Assembly: GCA_037043235.1 (NCBI GenBank)
Contig: JAWRVZ010000056.1
Span: 943,501-1,007,500 of the forward strand
Direction: 5' to 3'
Length of the DNA: 64,000 nt
From: Rhodeus uyekii
Taxonomy: Eukaryota > Chordata > Actinopteri > Cypriniformes > Acheilognathidae
Below, piece after piece: positions 46,001-57,200 of the stretch (positions are counted from its first letter, which is position 1; each line of letters begins with the position of its first letter). The notes beneath the pieces are model-generated. The model saw only the letters and a program-made list of their open reading frames with translations. It was not told where the DNA came from and did not search any database. Both the position numbers and the translations under genes were made by a program.

Positions 46001-46899
46001 AATAAGAATGAAGGTCCACCTCTAAATTTAAGTGAGATTGTACAAATTCATACAAATTAGCCACCAGTTCCTATACTGAATTGTGATGAAAATACATATT
46101 TGATTGTGAAAATCCATTTCCATAAAGTGAGAATGAAGATAGCGGTCCATATGATTTGTGCATGTCTTCCGATGTCATATGATAGTTTTTGTGTGAGTAA
46201 AAGTTAATCCACATTTAAAAAAAGTTAAAAGTCAAAAGTTATTCACAAATATTCCTCCACTGTGATATTAACCATGATCAGATCCATCGTTTTTTAACTA
46301 AATAAGCTGATTCGTGAATAGAAATCGACTCAGTGAACTACTTTACAAACATAAAAACTGTTTTGAGTGCCATCTTACTGTTTGAGTCAAATGAGTTCAA
46401 ATGAAACTTCTGAAATTTCAGAATTTCTCAAATTGAGGAACAAGGGAATAGTCTTAGAATAAGGCTTGATTAAATTGAGGAACAAGGGAATAGTCTTTGA
46501 ATAACGCTTAACTATAACGTTAAACCACCCGTGCAAATCAGCTGTGAACTCACCGATGATTTTCTCCTGATAGCCCTTGGTGAAGAACTGCATGGCGGAC
46601 GCGGCTCTCCACGGGGTTCTCAGGAGCCCCTGTCGCTGCGGATCCTCCCCGAGGCCCTTGAGGATGGTGGTGTAAGCCGTGGCGATGATCGGCAGGCTCA
46701 GCTCGTTGTCTTCCAGACTGCGAGTGCGCTCTTCCCGCCAGCTCTCCGTCACGCTGGAGGACGGACCGGTGCTCGGGTCCCCTGCGGCACCGCCGGCGCT
46801 CCATCCGGGCATCTTCACCCGGCCGTCAAAGTGTCCGTTCATCGCGGCATCGCTTTCATTTTCACTTTGATTCATTTGTTTCTGTTTGGGGCGCTCCAT
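36910..46899 (-). CDS. gch1: gch1, GTP cyclohydrolase I, complete six-exon gene
   Basis: GCH1 converts GTP to 7,8-dihydroneopterin triphosphate, the first and limiting step of tetrahydrobiopterin synthesis; in fish it also feeds pteridine pigment synthesis (family knowledge). Six minus-strand exons join in phase to 251 residues, against 250 in human. The N-terminal 60 residues are variable; the catalytic core starts at SLEDNELSLP. Zinc ligands are visible as Cys142 and His145 in the MCEHH motif and Cys213 in HMCMVMRG, and the protein ends REDPKTRDEFLTLIRS. The start ATG at 46897-46899 was chosen because the reading frame and the human-like length begin there. The gene is tail-to-tail with samd4a and head-to-tail with wdhd1. 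No frameshift or missing catalytic residue is seen. Confidence 0.97.
37124..37208 (-). CDS. gch1: gch1 exon 5
   Basis: Acceptor ttatttcag on the minus strand. The product is [20 protein letters not shown] then GVGVVVEA plus AC of a Thr codon. Donor GCCAC|gtacgt, phase 2. Confidence 0.95.
37326..37357 (-). CDS. gch1: gch1 exon 4 (32 nt)
   Basis: A micro-exon between tcaccag and CAAG|gtaatt on the minus strand. It completes the split Arg codon and adds IVEIYSRRLQ, as in mammalian GCH1, and leaves one base (phase 1). Confidence 0.94.
37570..37882. mobile_element. AT-rich dispersed fish repeat
   Basis: It lies between ttcaaaagtttgattttatt and gttttgaatggtagtgta, with the internal block tttcttgagcagcaatgattt that recurs near 28520. 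The left end of the same family is seen at 3396-3424 (accatttaaatgtttggggt). It sits in gch1 intron 3. Confidence 0.5.
38630..38651. repeat. (CA)n microsatellite
   Basis: About 11 CA units in gch1 intron 3. Confidence 0.9.
39762..39817 (-). CDS. gch1: gch1 exon 3
   Basis: A T-rich tract ends tttacag on the minus strand. The product is VHIGYLPNKRVLGLSKLA plus two bases of an Arg codon; donor GCACG|gtaggt. It is the short third exon of GCH1. Confidence 0.94.
39818..41533. other. gch1 intron 2
   Basis: No exon, RNA gene or clear transposon was recognised. 40930-41380 is very AT-rich. Short ORFs around 40230-40830 have no recognisable product. Confidence 0.5.
41534..41643 (-). CDS. gch1: gch1 exon 2, zinc-site CEHH
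   Basis: Acceptor gttgcag on the minus strand. The product is DILNDAIFDEDHDEMVIVKD then IDMFSMCEHHLVPIFGR, which contains the zinc-binding Cys and His. Donor CGG|gtaaga, phase 0. Confidence 0.96.
42378..42496 (-). mobile_element. tRNA-derived SINE fragment
   Basis: The reverse-orientation tail ttacatttatgcatttggca and body gacttacattgcattcaagg are present; the tRNA-like head is cut short. Confidence 0.75.
44790..44930 (+). mobile_element. tRNA-derived SINE
   Basis: The tRNA-like head has gtagagcatggcgcttgcaa and gggtttgattctcagg, followed by the shared body and a shortened tail. Confidence 0.78.
45050..45292. mobile_element. MITE fragment with Angel-like end
   Basis: It ends ttttggttgaactaacccttt and contains cacttcagaaggcctttatt and gcttggaagatccaggatat, blocks that I recall as recurrent in cyprinid DNA. 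Only one end is recognisable. Confidence 0.4.
46430..46505. repeat. short tandem repeat, 42-bp period
   Basis: aaattgaggaacaagggaat occurs at 46430 and 46472 with near-identical flanks, 50 bp beyond the gch1 exon 1 donor. Confidence 0.85.
46554..46899 (-). CDS. gch1: gch1 exon 1 (coding part)
   Basis: It starts MERPKQKQMNQSENESD, then a Gly/Ser-rich variable stretch, then SLEDNELSLPIIATAYTTIL and RTPWRAASAMQFFTKGYQEK. The donor reads ATCATCG|gtgagt on the minus strand, phase 1. The open frame runs on into the intron to 46387, which is not coding by homology. Confidence 0.96.
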
Positions 46900-47050
46900 G
46901 ATTTCCTGAAAGTGACAGCTCGGGTTCTTTAAAGTCGTTTTTAACGCTATTGTCTGTCTTTAAAGCACTGTTTAAGGTGTAACTGGAAACGAACTTGTGA
47001 AGTTATAATACTCTTGTCAAACTCAGCGCTCTTGTAGTGGCAGCCAGGGA

Positions 47051-47151
47051 TTTTATAAACACGAGCTAATCCGCACGCGTTCCTATTGGTCCCCAGGAGC
47101 GACTGCGTCACGAAGCCAGACTCCTATTGGCCGAGAGGCGTGCTTGCGTCA
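47051..47151 (-). promoter_or_regulatory. gch1: gch1 core promoter: TATA box and two CRE-like/CCAAT modules
   Basis: On the minus strand TATAAAA lies at 47051-47057, about 150 bp upstream of the ATG. Upstream of it are CCAATAGGA (CCAAT core 47085-47089) with TGACGCA at 47104-47110, and again CCAATAGGA (core 47126-47130) with TGACGCA at 47145-47151. Both pairs have exactly 14 bases between TGACGCA and CCAAT, and the modules repeat every 41 bp. A CRE-like plus CCAAT cassette drives cAMP-responsive transcription of mammalian GCH1 (established), so function here is a fair inference. Confidence 0.75.
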
Positions 47152-47539
47152 GGCCACCTGTATCTAGTAAGAGGATGAAATCTCTTATTCACATTTAAGT
47201 GATTCTTGGGGCAGATCAAACCACCTAAGGGCATTGACTAGACCTTTGGATTAGGTTGGTCCTATGATTAAAAATAAAATCAGTGTTTTATAAGTGAAAT
47301 GCATCAGGCAACCAAGAGGTTCTGCTGCTGGTAACATGTCAGTTCAGATCAGTTTTATTTCTTGTTAGTCTGGTTGCAAAATCAAAGTTCAGTGACCTGA
47401 ACATCAGAAAACCATTCACTTCACATTTGAAGGAGACCCTTCATTACGTCACTGGTGTGCAAGCAACATTATGTACTTTCAACTAGCAAATTTGCTAAGA
47501 TAACCTTTAGAATAAAGGAAATACAGCAAACAAGACTCA

Positions 47540-47922
47540 AAATATAAGATTTTAGCTTTTATTATGATTGTTTTACATACAGTACAAAATCTCACAAAAA
47601 TATATGTACAAGGCAGGCAAAAGATTAGGAGACTACAGCATTCAGAATAATCACCAGATTCAAAGAGACCTTGTTATCAACCACTTTGCAAACTGTTTAA
47701 CAAGAGCCTTTGCTTAATTTTAAATGCAAATTAAAGAGACGTGCAGCCTACTGCTTTCAAAAGAGTTCCAACTTGAGAAAATTTATGGAGAACAAGTGGA
47801 TCACAAATGAGCAGCTAATCTATTTGATAAAATAAAAAGACAGAGAATTACAGTAAGCAATGAAAAAACTACTTTTAAAAGTTTTACCCCCAATCAATAT
47901 TAAAACTAAATTATGTAAGGCA
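47540..47922 (-). other. wdhd1: probable wdhd1 3' UTR
   Basis: About 380 AT-rich bases follow the wdhd1 stop on the minus strand up to AATAAA (minus strand) at 47558-47563. The cleavage site is inferred near 47540, about 400 bp upstream of the gch1 promoter elements on the same strand. Confidence 0.6.
47558..47563 (-). terminator. poly(A) signal of wdhd1
   Basis: A canonical AATAAA on the minus strand, the first one after the wdhd1 stop codon. Confidence 0.6.
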
Positions 47923-48090
47923 CTATTCTTTGTTAAATGCAAATGCAGAAAGTTTAGCAGAAGTATCCAGCGGCTTTTTCTTTTTGGCACTGCCCTCATC
48001 TAAATCCACACGTTCATCTACTTGTCCTGCTTCATCTTCCCGCTTTCGTTTCTTGGGGTCTGAGTCACCCTTAGCTCTCTCCGTCCAGTT
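47923..48090 (-). CDS. wdhd1: wdhd1 last coding exon, HMG box end and C terminus
   Basis: Acceptor ttcattcag, then NWTERAKGDSDPKKRKREDE, a basic nuclear-localisation-like cluster, KKKKPLDTSAKLSAFAFNKE and TAG at 47923-47925. Confidence 0.95.
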   Translation of the reverse strand, partial: NWTERAKGDSDPKKRKREDEAGQVDERVDLDEGSAKKKKPLDTSAKLSAFAFNKE

Positions 48091-51000
48091 CTGAATGAAA
48101 GACACAGATGATAAAGATACAGGATTCTTATATTCAACCATGCACATGCAAGCAAGCAATAAGCATCATTCAAATAAGCCTCTGTGATTGTAATTAAAAA
48201 TGACAGACAAGCCACTGCCAACCCAGACACATTTGTTCACGGTTGGTGTAAACAAAGGCAGCTAACATTTACAGATGACAGTGATGAGTCACCGAACCCA
48301 TTTCACATATGAGCACTGAAACCCTTTCTGCACGTTCACCCCCCCCAAACACACGCTATTCATCATTGTAGTGCACTCTTTCACCGCCCCCCTATGTCAT
48401 TAACATAAGATCAATGCGTGCAGAACACACGCCCAGCCTGGGTTTCCAGAGCAACAGGTGTCCTAACCATTCCCGCTCCAGGCTGAAGTGCGTGAAGAGT
48501 CATTGGGCCCTGCACTGAGTGGCCCTGTGGGTGCAGGGTCACGAACAGATTGCTCATACAGACGGAGAGCCCACAGACAAATACACCGGTAAGTGGAGAT
48601 CAGAATACAGGAGGATACTTGCTAATGAACAATGTTGTCATGGATAAACTGAGTTACAGCTTTAGGAGCATTAAAAAAAAAAAAAAGAGGAGGAAATTGA
48701 ACTAGAAAAAAAAACGCATACGAGGGAATCAATGAAATCTGTTACATAACACGAACACTTGCAAGAAAACAAAGAAGGGAAATTCCCCAAGTAACCTTCC
48801 TGGATTTAATAATAGGTTGAATAATTTACTTGAATATTATTCAAAACGGTTTACTAATTTCTCATGTCACATACTTCGAGCCGCAAATGTCTTACCAGTC
48901 TTTCCTCTGCTGAGAGAGTGCGAAAACGCCCCATGCCTTCTTTGATAACATCCATTTCCTCAAAGTCAGGATTGTCTGTGAGAATGCTCTTCCTATTCTC
49001 CTCAAGCCACAGCTGAAAGCCGGTTTTAGGTCTAAAGAAAGTCAATTGTGGTTAGACAAGACTGTAAACAAAGCACTAAAATAGATTGACTGTTAATCAG
49101 AAATCTGCTACTTGATGAGGGAAGAACAACTTACAGGTGAACATACTGGTGTCAGCCAAAACAAATAGCGATCAACTGATTAATCTGACAATATTTTGAG
49201 ATCGACATCAGATAACCGTTTGAATTGTTTTATTTTAAAAAAAAGTTTAATAATTGTGGGACGTGTGTGTGTGTATATACATATATATATATATATAGTC
49301 AATTAACTACATCGATCTGATTGAACCAATACTGGGACAACTCAAAATCATGTTTTATCGTTTTAATTAATTTAAAAGCACACTATCTATGCTAGTCTGA
49401 AGGTTCTTGTATTTTGTACTATACAGGTTTTTACTTACACATGTACAATTTTAGACTGGTACAAGAGCGTAAAGCACCTTTTGTCTTTAAAAAAACAAAT
49501 AGATTTACATTATGGATGTTAATATGTGAGGGTAATAAATGAAATTCTAAAAGCAAATCATCAAGTTTTGGCAGTAATGATCTATAAATTTGATCATTTA
49601 TCAAAACTTTGTCCAAAACAGCTGACATGGAACACACACACAAAAAAGGAACGTCCTTACATCACAATTAAAGGTGTCTCTTACTTTCTGTTTTCAATAT
49701 TCTCTGCTGATAGTGGAGGTGTAGCTGGAGGAGCGGGTTTCACTTTCTCTGCTCCGGATTGGCTGTCCTCCTGTTTCTTACTGTTTCCTTTAGAGGCACT
49801 CATCTGCAGCAGTGTGGCCTGGGTCTGAAAAAGGACCAGCAAAATAAGGAACAACTCAGGAACCAATGAGAAAGTAACAGATTTATCAGTCTGGAAAGGT
49901 TTATAAAGCTATTTATAAAGCTTTGGAACTCAAGAGAACCACAGAGAACGCCATTATCCACAAATGGTGAAAACATGGAACAGTGGTGAACCTTCCCAGG
50001 AGTAACCAGCCAACCAAAATATCCTCATGAGTGCTTTGACGACTGAAAGAGGTCACAAAAGACCCCACAACATCATCCAACGAACTGCAGGCTTCACTTG
50101 CCTCAGTTAAGGTCAGTGTTCATGACTCTGAAGGCAGATAATCAAAATCTCTTGTCTCTTCTATTTACATACATATAATTTTATTTTTCCTATTTGTACC
50201 TATATTCTTTTCTGTCTTATTTTTCATATGTTCTTTTCCTTTTTCTTATTTGAATGAGTTGTAAAGAGTGATTTATAATCAAATTAGGGCTTTTTATTAG
50301 TTAAAAACCTTTCTTTACTTTTCTGTATTTTTCCATAGAGTAAGGATGAATATTGTCAGCACTTCTCAACAGATAGAACATGTTATCAGAATGTTTTGGG
50401 TACTGTTTCTGTTGAGAGTTGGAGTCTGAGCCGAGTTCAGCCTTGGAGAAGCTGTGTGTGTGTGTGTGTGTGTGTGTTAATATGGTCTGTATTGGTGAGG
50501 TGATTCACTGGCACCATAAAACTTGTTCTCGACAAGCCACGTCACGGACCCGTCAACCATGTGATCAATGAAGATGTGCTTCAGACTGTCTGCTCTTGTG
50601 TGGAAAATTACTAGTTTTGTTTATCTTTCCTCCTTAGCCAATCAGAATCATTTAACCATCATCATTGACATAGTTAATAGCCTCTGTTAGAGTATAATTG
50701 CTGTAACAATATTATTGTAAGTGGGACGGCCAACAAACTCCTTGTGAGCTTCTGCTGATGAAACTGCAAACTAAACTTCGCTAAAATTTCTTCTATGACT
50801 GCACTTCTGACTCCTGGTCTTCATTCAACATATCTGGTCCTTGGGTCTTAACTGTAAATTCCCCTACAACTCCACCATAAGAAAGAGACTGGGCAAAAAT
50901 GGCCAGCATGATAGAAAAAAAGCACTGCTGAGCAAAAAGAACATTAAGGCTATACATTTTTGCCAGAAAACATCCTGATGATCCCCAAGACTTTTGGGAA

Positions 51001-54000
51001 AATTCTCTGTGGACTGATGAGAAAAAAGTTTTTGGAAGGTGTGTATCGCATTACATCTGGTGTAAAAGCAACACAGCATTTTAAACAAGAACACCATATC
51101 AAAAGTAAAATATGGTGGTGGTAGTGTGATGGTCTGGGGCTGTTTTTCTGCTTCAGGATGTGGAAGATTTGCGGTGATAAATGGAACCATGAATTCTGCC
51201 AAAAGGAGGATGTTCGGCCATCTGTTTGTGACCTCAAGATGATGCGAACTTGGGTTCTGCAGAACACACCAGCAAGTCCACCTCTGAATGGCTGAAGAAA
51301 ACAAAATGAAGATTCTGGAGTGGCCAAGCCAAATCCTATTGCTGTGATGAATTACAATTCTGCAAAGATGAGTAGTGATAAATTCCTCTGCAGTGCTGTA
51401 AAAGAGTCATTGCAAGTTATTGCAAACGCTTGATTGCAGTTGTTGCTGCTAAGGGCGGCCCAACCAGTTATTAGGTTTAGGGGCAAGCACTTTTTCATGT
51501 AGGTCATGTAGGTTTCGATTTTGTTTTCCCTTAATAATAACATCCTTCATTTAAAAACTGCATTTTGTGTTAACTTGTGATATCTTTTACTAATATTTAA
51601 ATTTGTTTGAAGATCTGAAACATTCAAGTCTGACAAACAAGGGAAAAAAATAAATCAGGAAAGGGGCAAACCATTTTTCACACCACTGAACTTATGTATA
51701 TGCACACACACGTGTGTATGGTTTTATTGCTGAAATGCTTTGTGATATACTCTTAGATCAAAAATGTACTAAAATTAAGACCATTATTTTCAAGTTTTCT
51801 CCTAAATCAGCAGGTAAGAAGCTCCTTTTAGCCTCTTTTGTTAGGCTCCTGATGTTTTGTAATGCAGCCTCAGTCATATCATAATTCATGTGCCTTTTAT
51901 AGCATATACATCAACATTCGTCACAAATTCTGCGCTGATGGGAGTCACTCCAAAGACTTTACACACCAGTTGTTCTTTGGACACTCAGTGAATTCGTAAG
52001 ATGGAAGTGACGTCAGTCAGTGGAGCGACAGTGAGATGGTATAAAAAAAGATGTGATGTGTTGTCTTCCACAACACATCACCTTGACGCTTAAATGCTGA
52101 TTTCACTAACATCCGTGTTCCTTTGTTCCTTTTACGCATGCCGGTCAGTTCATTATCATGACCGGTTCACACTCGAATGTGATATTAGCCACATTTACAT
52201 ATATATTCTTGCATCTGAGCAATAAATCAGAATTGAGCACTACAATTCATCTAAAGAGGATTAAGGATAAAGGATTTTTTTTAAATCAGAAATCAGCTTA
52301 TCACAAATTTATGTGTCCAATACATTGACTAAAATCATAATCTTGCTTCTATTTCATTAGAAAAAAAACCTCTGACATTTCACTCCAACAAATGTTCTAT
52401 TTTGGGAAAACAAAACATACGTAGAGGAAAAGATAACCAGGTCATTCCTTGCATACAGAGCAGAGAGTGAGTTTTATGGGGTCAGACAGGTTGTGTGATC
52501 CCACAGGATGGAGAACATTTGTATTTGAGCAATACGCTGTACCTTGGACTTGGGTTTGGGTGCCAGGGGCTTCAGGACTGGGGCTTTGCCCTGTTTTGAT
52601 GTTCCGCTGAGAGTTGCAGGTTTTCTGCTGGACATCGTCATGCTGTCCAAAACATTAGTTCTGGGCTGACCAGCTGGAGAACTTGAGGGCTTTCCAGCAC
52701 CAGGCACCTGTACGTTTGAATGTATTTTTTATACATTTGTAAAATGTAATGCACCAGGGTAAAACGTAAAAATCCCCATCAAGTATTTTTGAAATAACAC
52801 TAAAAAGGAGCTTGCTTAATTTTACTAACAATGTGCACGTCTTACCTTGAATGGGTTCACGCGTCCTTCTCTGCTCACTATGACACACAAGTACAAGTTT
52901 TATTGTAACCACACACTCTCGCCAGCTCTTAAGGCAGCCCATTTGTGCCACTCAAAGTCAATTGAAAAATTGTTAAATAAATTTGAAAGAAATAAATCCT
53001 GCAATTTGCAATTTGAATATGAAAATAATTTAATTAGAATTGTCAGTTTATTGAAATCTTTTAAAATTTCCTCACCTGGTTTGGGAGAGGGCTTTTCGGG
53101 TGATTTATCTCCTTTTTTGAATGGATTCAAACCTGGCAAGTCAAAATATGCTCAATATCAATTAAATCAGGTTCAATCAAAATATTAAGCATTTCTTAAT
53201 CTTATTGCGGTCTACTACAGTATTTGAGACTCAAGCTGAAACAAGTAATATGAGCAATCAAGAAAGCCTTTATTTCAAAGATCAAGAAATGCACAACTGA
53301 AACTGCATTTGGTTTAATATGTGTATGGAGAAGAAAACAAAACCCAGCATATTTACAAGGTTTCCTGGTCTCTGATTCCTGGTCTTCTGCATCCATTTGC
53401 TCTTCCTGTGAACAGTCTTCCTCCTCCTCACAGCCATCCTCAACTTGTGCTTGCCTGCTGCTCATCTTATTGGATCCTCTATACTCTCTACTGGTGTGGC
53501 TAAACATACGGAAACAAAGCATTTGATATGTCGGCATCACAATTTTCAACTATTTTTAAATTATGTGACCTACAACCTTACTATGCTTCAATAGTGAAAG
53601 AAACTACAGAAAACATTTCTATTTAATCAATTCCCCAAGGACAAAATCAAGCCCAGCCCTACTTGTTTTCTTGTTTGCCGTTTCACTCAGATATACGTTA
53701 CAATAGGGAAGAAAATACTATCACTTGCTGACTTCAAAGCTAAGCAAAACTACAAAAAAGTATTCACTATAGAATAGCAATATATACTTTTTAAGATGAT
53801 TTTTCTAGGCCAGGAAACAATCAAAAAGTCAGTCATAATCAATAAGATAACAGGCATAACACTGATCCCACAGTTCACAAGCTTTTTCTGCTAAAAAAAC
53901 AGATCAAAAACAAATCTTAGACATCCAATTTCCAGTAGCGGTACTGAAAGAATTTTAAATTAATGTAAATATAAGTATAAATGTTAACGGAGTTCCATGC

Positions 54001-54213
54001 AAACCTCTGATAGACGGGCTCATCATCTTCCTGCTCCTCCTCTTGCAGCTGATTGGCCTTTTCCAGGGCAAGTTCACTGAGTCTCTGTGCCAGGGCCATG
54101 CGTCTGGAACGAGACGCGTAACGGATGGCGAGCGTCACAACGCTGTGAGTCATCAGCTCAGCCAGCTCCACACACCGGAACTCGCGCTCCAGTTTACACG
54201 ACAGCTGCCCGGG

Positions 54214-54248
<35 letters not shown>

Positions 54249-57200
54249 CCAGCATAAAACATGGTGAGATGTTCAGATAAAAACAAATCTGATCAAATGT
54301 GCAAGCCAAAACTGAAAATATGGTAGAATAGAGTTCTGATTTATGACAGTCCAGAATTGTTTTACAGAAATCACACAGTGAAATTCAATCCAGGCATTTG
54401 TGATTGAATTTAACCAGGCTGGAACTTCCTGTTCTAGCCATGTGAATGACTTACAGCAAACATCTTCATTAGTAGTTCCTGCTGCTCTTTCTCAGCCTGA
54501 GACTGACCTTCGCTGTCAATTTCATAACCATTGGATGACAGAAAGCTAAAGTGGTTATGAAAAAGCAAGGACCGCCAGTACTGCTCCTACAAAACACAAA
54601 TGTATAAATGCATAATTAAAAATGTATATTGCAGGATCGATATCAAGTGTCATCGGATGAAAAAACAAACAAGCGATGCACTGGCAGGATAGGGATGTCC
54701 AGTTCAGGTCAGCATCACTAAATACAATAAAACAAAAGTAAAATAGAAGCACAACTCAATAAAACAATGGAACTATGGAACTAAAAAGACACATTGTCAG
54801 AGACACACACTGCAAAGATATCATTCTGACCATGTCTATAGACCAGTGCTTCTCAAACAGTGGGGCACGCGCCCCCCTGGGGTGGCTCGGAGCGATGCGT
54901 GACCCCGGGGAACTTGCGTTTTTTGCCAGGGAGTATTTTTGTTTTGCACCGAACAAGAGTACAGAGCAGGAAATATGAAGTGCAGATAACAAGCCCCTAA
55001 GCCTTTGATGTGTATGATCACACCGGTCTGATTAGAACGCTCAGTGACCTCACGTGATCAACTGCTAAATTCAAACGTGTTTTCACGCGATATCTGGCGC
55101 TGATCCAGAGACAGACGCGCTCAGAGCTTGTCATTTATCACAACTATTCAGTGTTTTCACCCACATAAGGTTTCTTTTAGTTTTCAAACACTAAAATGCT
55201 CATAAGTACTGGCAAAACAATACATTTATAGTTTGAAAAATGCACACTGATGTCTATAAAAGTGGAAATAGCAATCCGTTCAGTTCGTTTATTCATATCA
55301 GATACACACTGCATTGGTAACTATAAAGTTCACTCTATTCTTCTCCCACTTCACCGGACACTTACTCTTTCACTTACTTACCGGGTCATGTATTTCGAGA
55401 AAAGTGACTGAATTTACGTGTTGTAAATCAAGATCAGATTCTCCAAACTGCGGCGCAAACTAACATTGTGCATCATAGATCAGCTAACATGATCATTATA
55501 AACTACAAAACACATTCACTTCCACATATTTGAGAATTGGAATATCAGGTAATTGATGTCATAGCCAACAAGTTGGTAACTACTTTGAATAAAAAGTGTA
55601 TGTTCCGTGACAAGCATGACACGTCGCCATGGAAACAATAAGGGGAAATGATCTAAACAGAGAGTTGGGGGCGCAAAATGTTTACTTCTTCCTAGGGGGG
55701 GCGTAACAGAAAACAATTGAGAAGCACTGCTATAGACCAACCATTTAAAAATATAAATTAATAAACAGACAAACAAACATTAGTACAGTACTCAAATAGG
55801 CTACATTACTAAAGTGAACGTCCCTAGATGATACTAGAGTTTAAATGAATTTGACAAGATTCCAGGATGAATTTAAGGCCATACCTCCATTTGGCCTTTC
55901 TCTGTGGCGGTCTGGCAATAAGGTAGGTTAAAGGGCAGGACAGCCACAGCAGGGCGAGGTAGGGTGGGTGGGAAACGTGAGCCTTTGCATGGGATACACC
56001 TGAGAGAAATGAGGAGCATTCCTAGTTTCATTGGCTGCTTGTATATTCCTACTTAAATGGACACAGTAGGTCACAGACCTGCCATTTGTGAATAAAGCAA
56101 AAATTATGCACCTGATCTGCTGTGGATTCTCATGAATCCCAACAACCCAATAATGGTCTGATTTGCTCTTGCAGGAGTCTCTGGTATTGCAGACAGGAGT
56201 CCATGTGTTACCAAGCGTCCGGTTCAGCATACGTACAACACCATCAGAGTCGATACAGCACGGGGTTCCTGAAAAAAAGAGCCATTATCATTTACTAATC
56301 AAATAGGTAAAGAAACCACAGGACCCCATTAAATGAAAATATGAGTTTTTCTTTTTTCCATGTCTATTAGCTTTAATTTAGATCTGTAGGCATACACTAT
56401 AGTTAAAATATTTGTGATTGCTAAGGTTTTATAATGTTTTTGAAAAGTCTCTTATTACCAAGGCTGAATTTGTTCAGAAAAAAATAAATTTGATTTTATT
56501 TGAATTTATTTTATTTTTGTTTGAATTTGATTACCAAGGCTGAATTTGTTCAGAAAAAATAAAAATAAAAAATAAAAATTGTGAAATATTAGTTAACTTT
56601 CGTTATAATCTCTTTACTATTATATTTTAAATGAAATGTATGCCTGTGATGGTAAAAAATACAGCCATTACACCAGTATTCAGTGCTGTTATGCTGAAGT
56701 CATCAACACACTGGTTGCTGGATTCAAAATCATACCAAAAATCAATGCAAAAAAACTGAGCTACAGGCTGATCCAAATTGCATGAAGTTCATTACAGCAA
56801 CTCATAATGCAAGGGAACCATTAGCTTGCATGTGGAAGTCCGTGTGACTCTTCAAGAATATTCCTCCCAAGACCATTATTGACCCACAGTCAAACCGGTC
56901 ATGCTGGATGATGTTGCACACGGCATTACATTCCCCAGGGCATCTGCAGACTCTTTCATGTCCGTCACACGTGCTCAGTGTGAACCAACAGTGGACTGGA
57001 ATTCTGGTGTTCTCTGTGAAATGCCATTAGAGATGGACGGTTCTGAGTTGTGAGCACAGATCCCACTAGAGAACATCTGGCCCTCATTCCACCCTCATGA
57101 AGTCTATTTCTGACAGTTTGGTCAGAAACATGCACACCCACCAGTCTCCTGATGGAGGTTAATTTGTAGGGCTCTGGCAGTGCTCCTCCTGTTCCTCCTT

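Larger units (their letters stand above)
41644..46553. other. gch1 intron 1
   Basis: The largest gch1 intron holds two SINE copies (42378-42496 and 44790-44930), a MITE fragment ending near 45292, and a two-copy 42-bp repeat at 46430-46505. No additional exon was seen. Confidence 0.55.

Noticed and set aside
46387..46553. Continuation of the gch1 exon 1 frame into the intron
   Set aside because: Homology stops at YQEK followed by a consensus donor, and the extension is encoded by a local tandem repeat.
46531..46932. 133-codon plus-strand ORF over gch1 exon 1
   Set aside because: It is the antisense shadow of the GC-rich gch1 exon, whose minus-strand product is clearly GTP cyclohydrolase I.
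50864..51304. 146-codon minus-strand ORF
   Set aside because: It is antisense to a decayed Tc1 transposon that reads on the plus strand.
53202..53549. 115-codon minus-strand ORF as a separate gene
   Set aside because: Only 53357-53499 fits splice sites and phase as a wdhd1 exon; the flanks are intronic.
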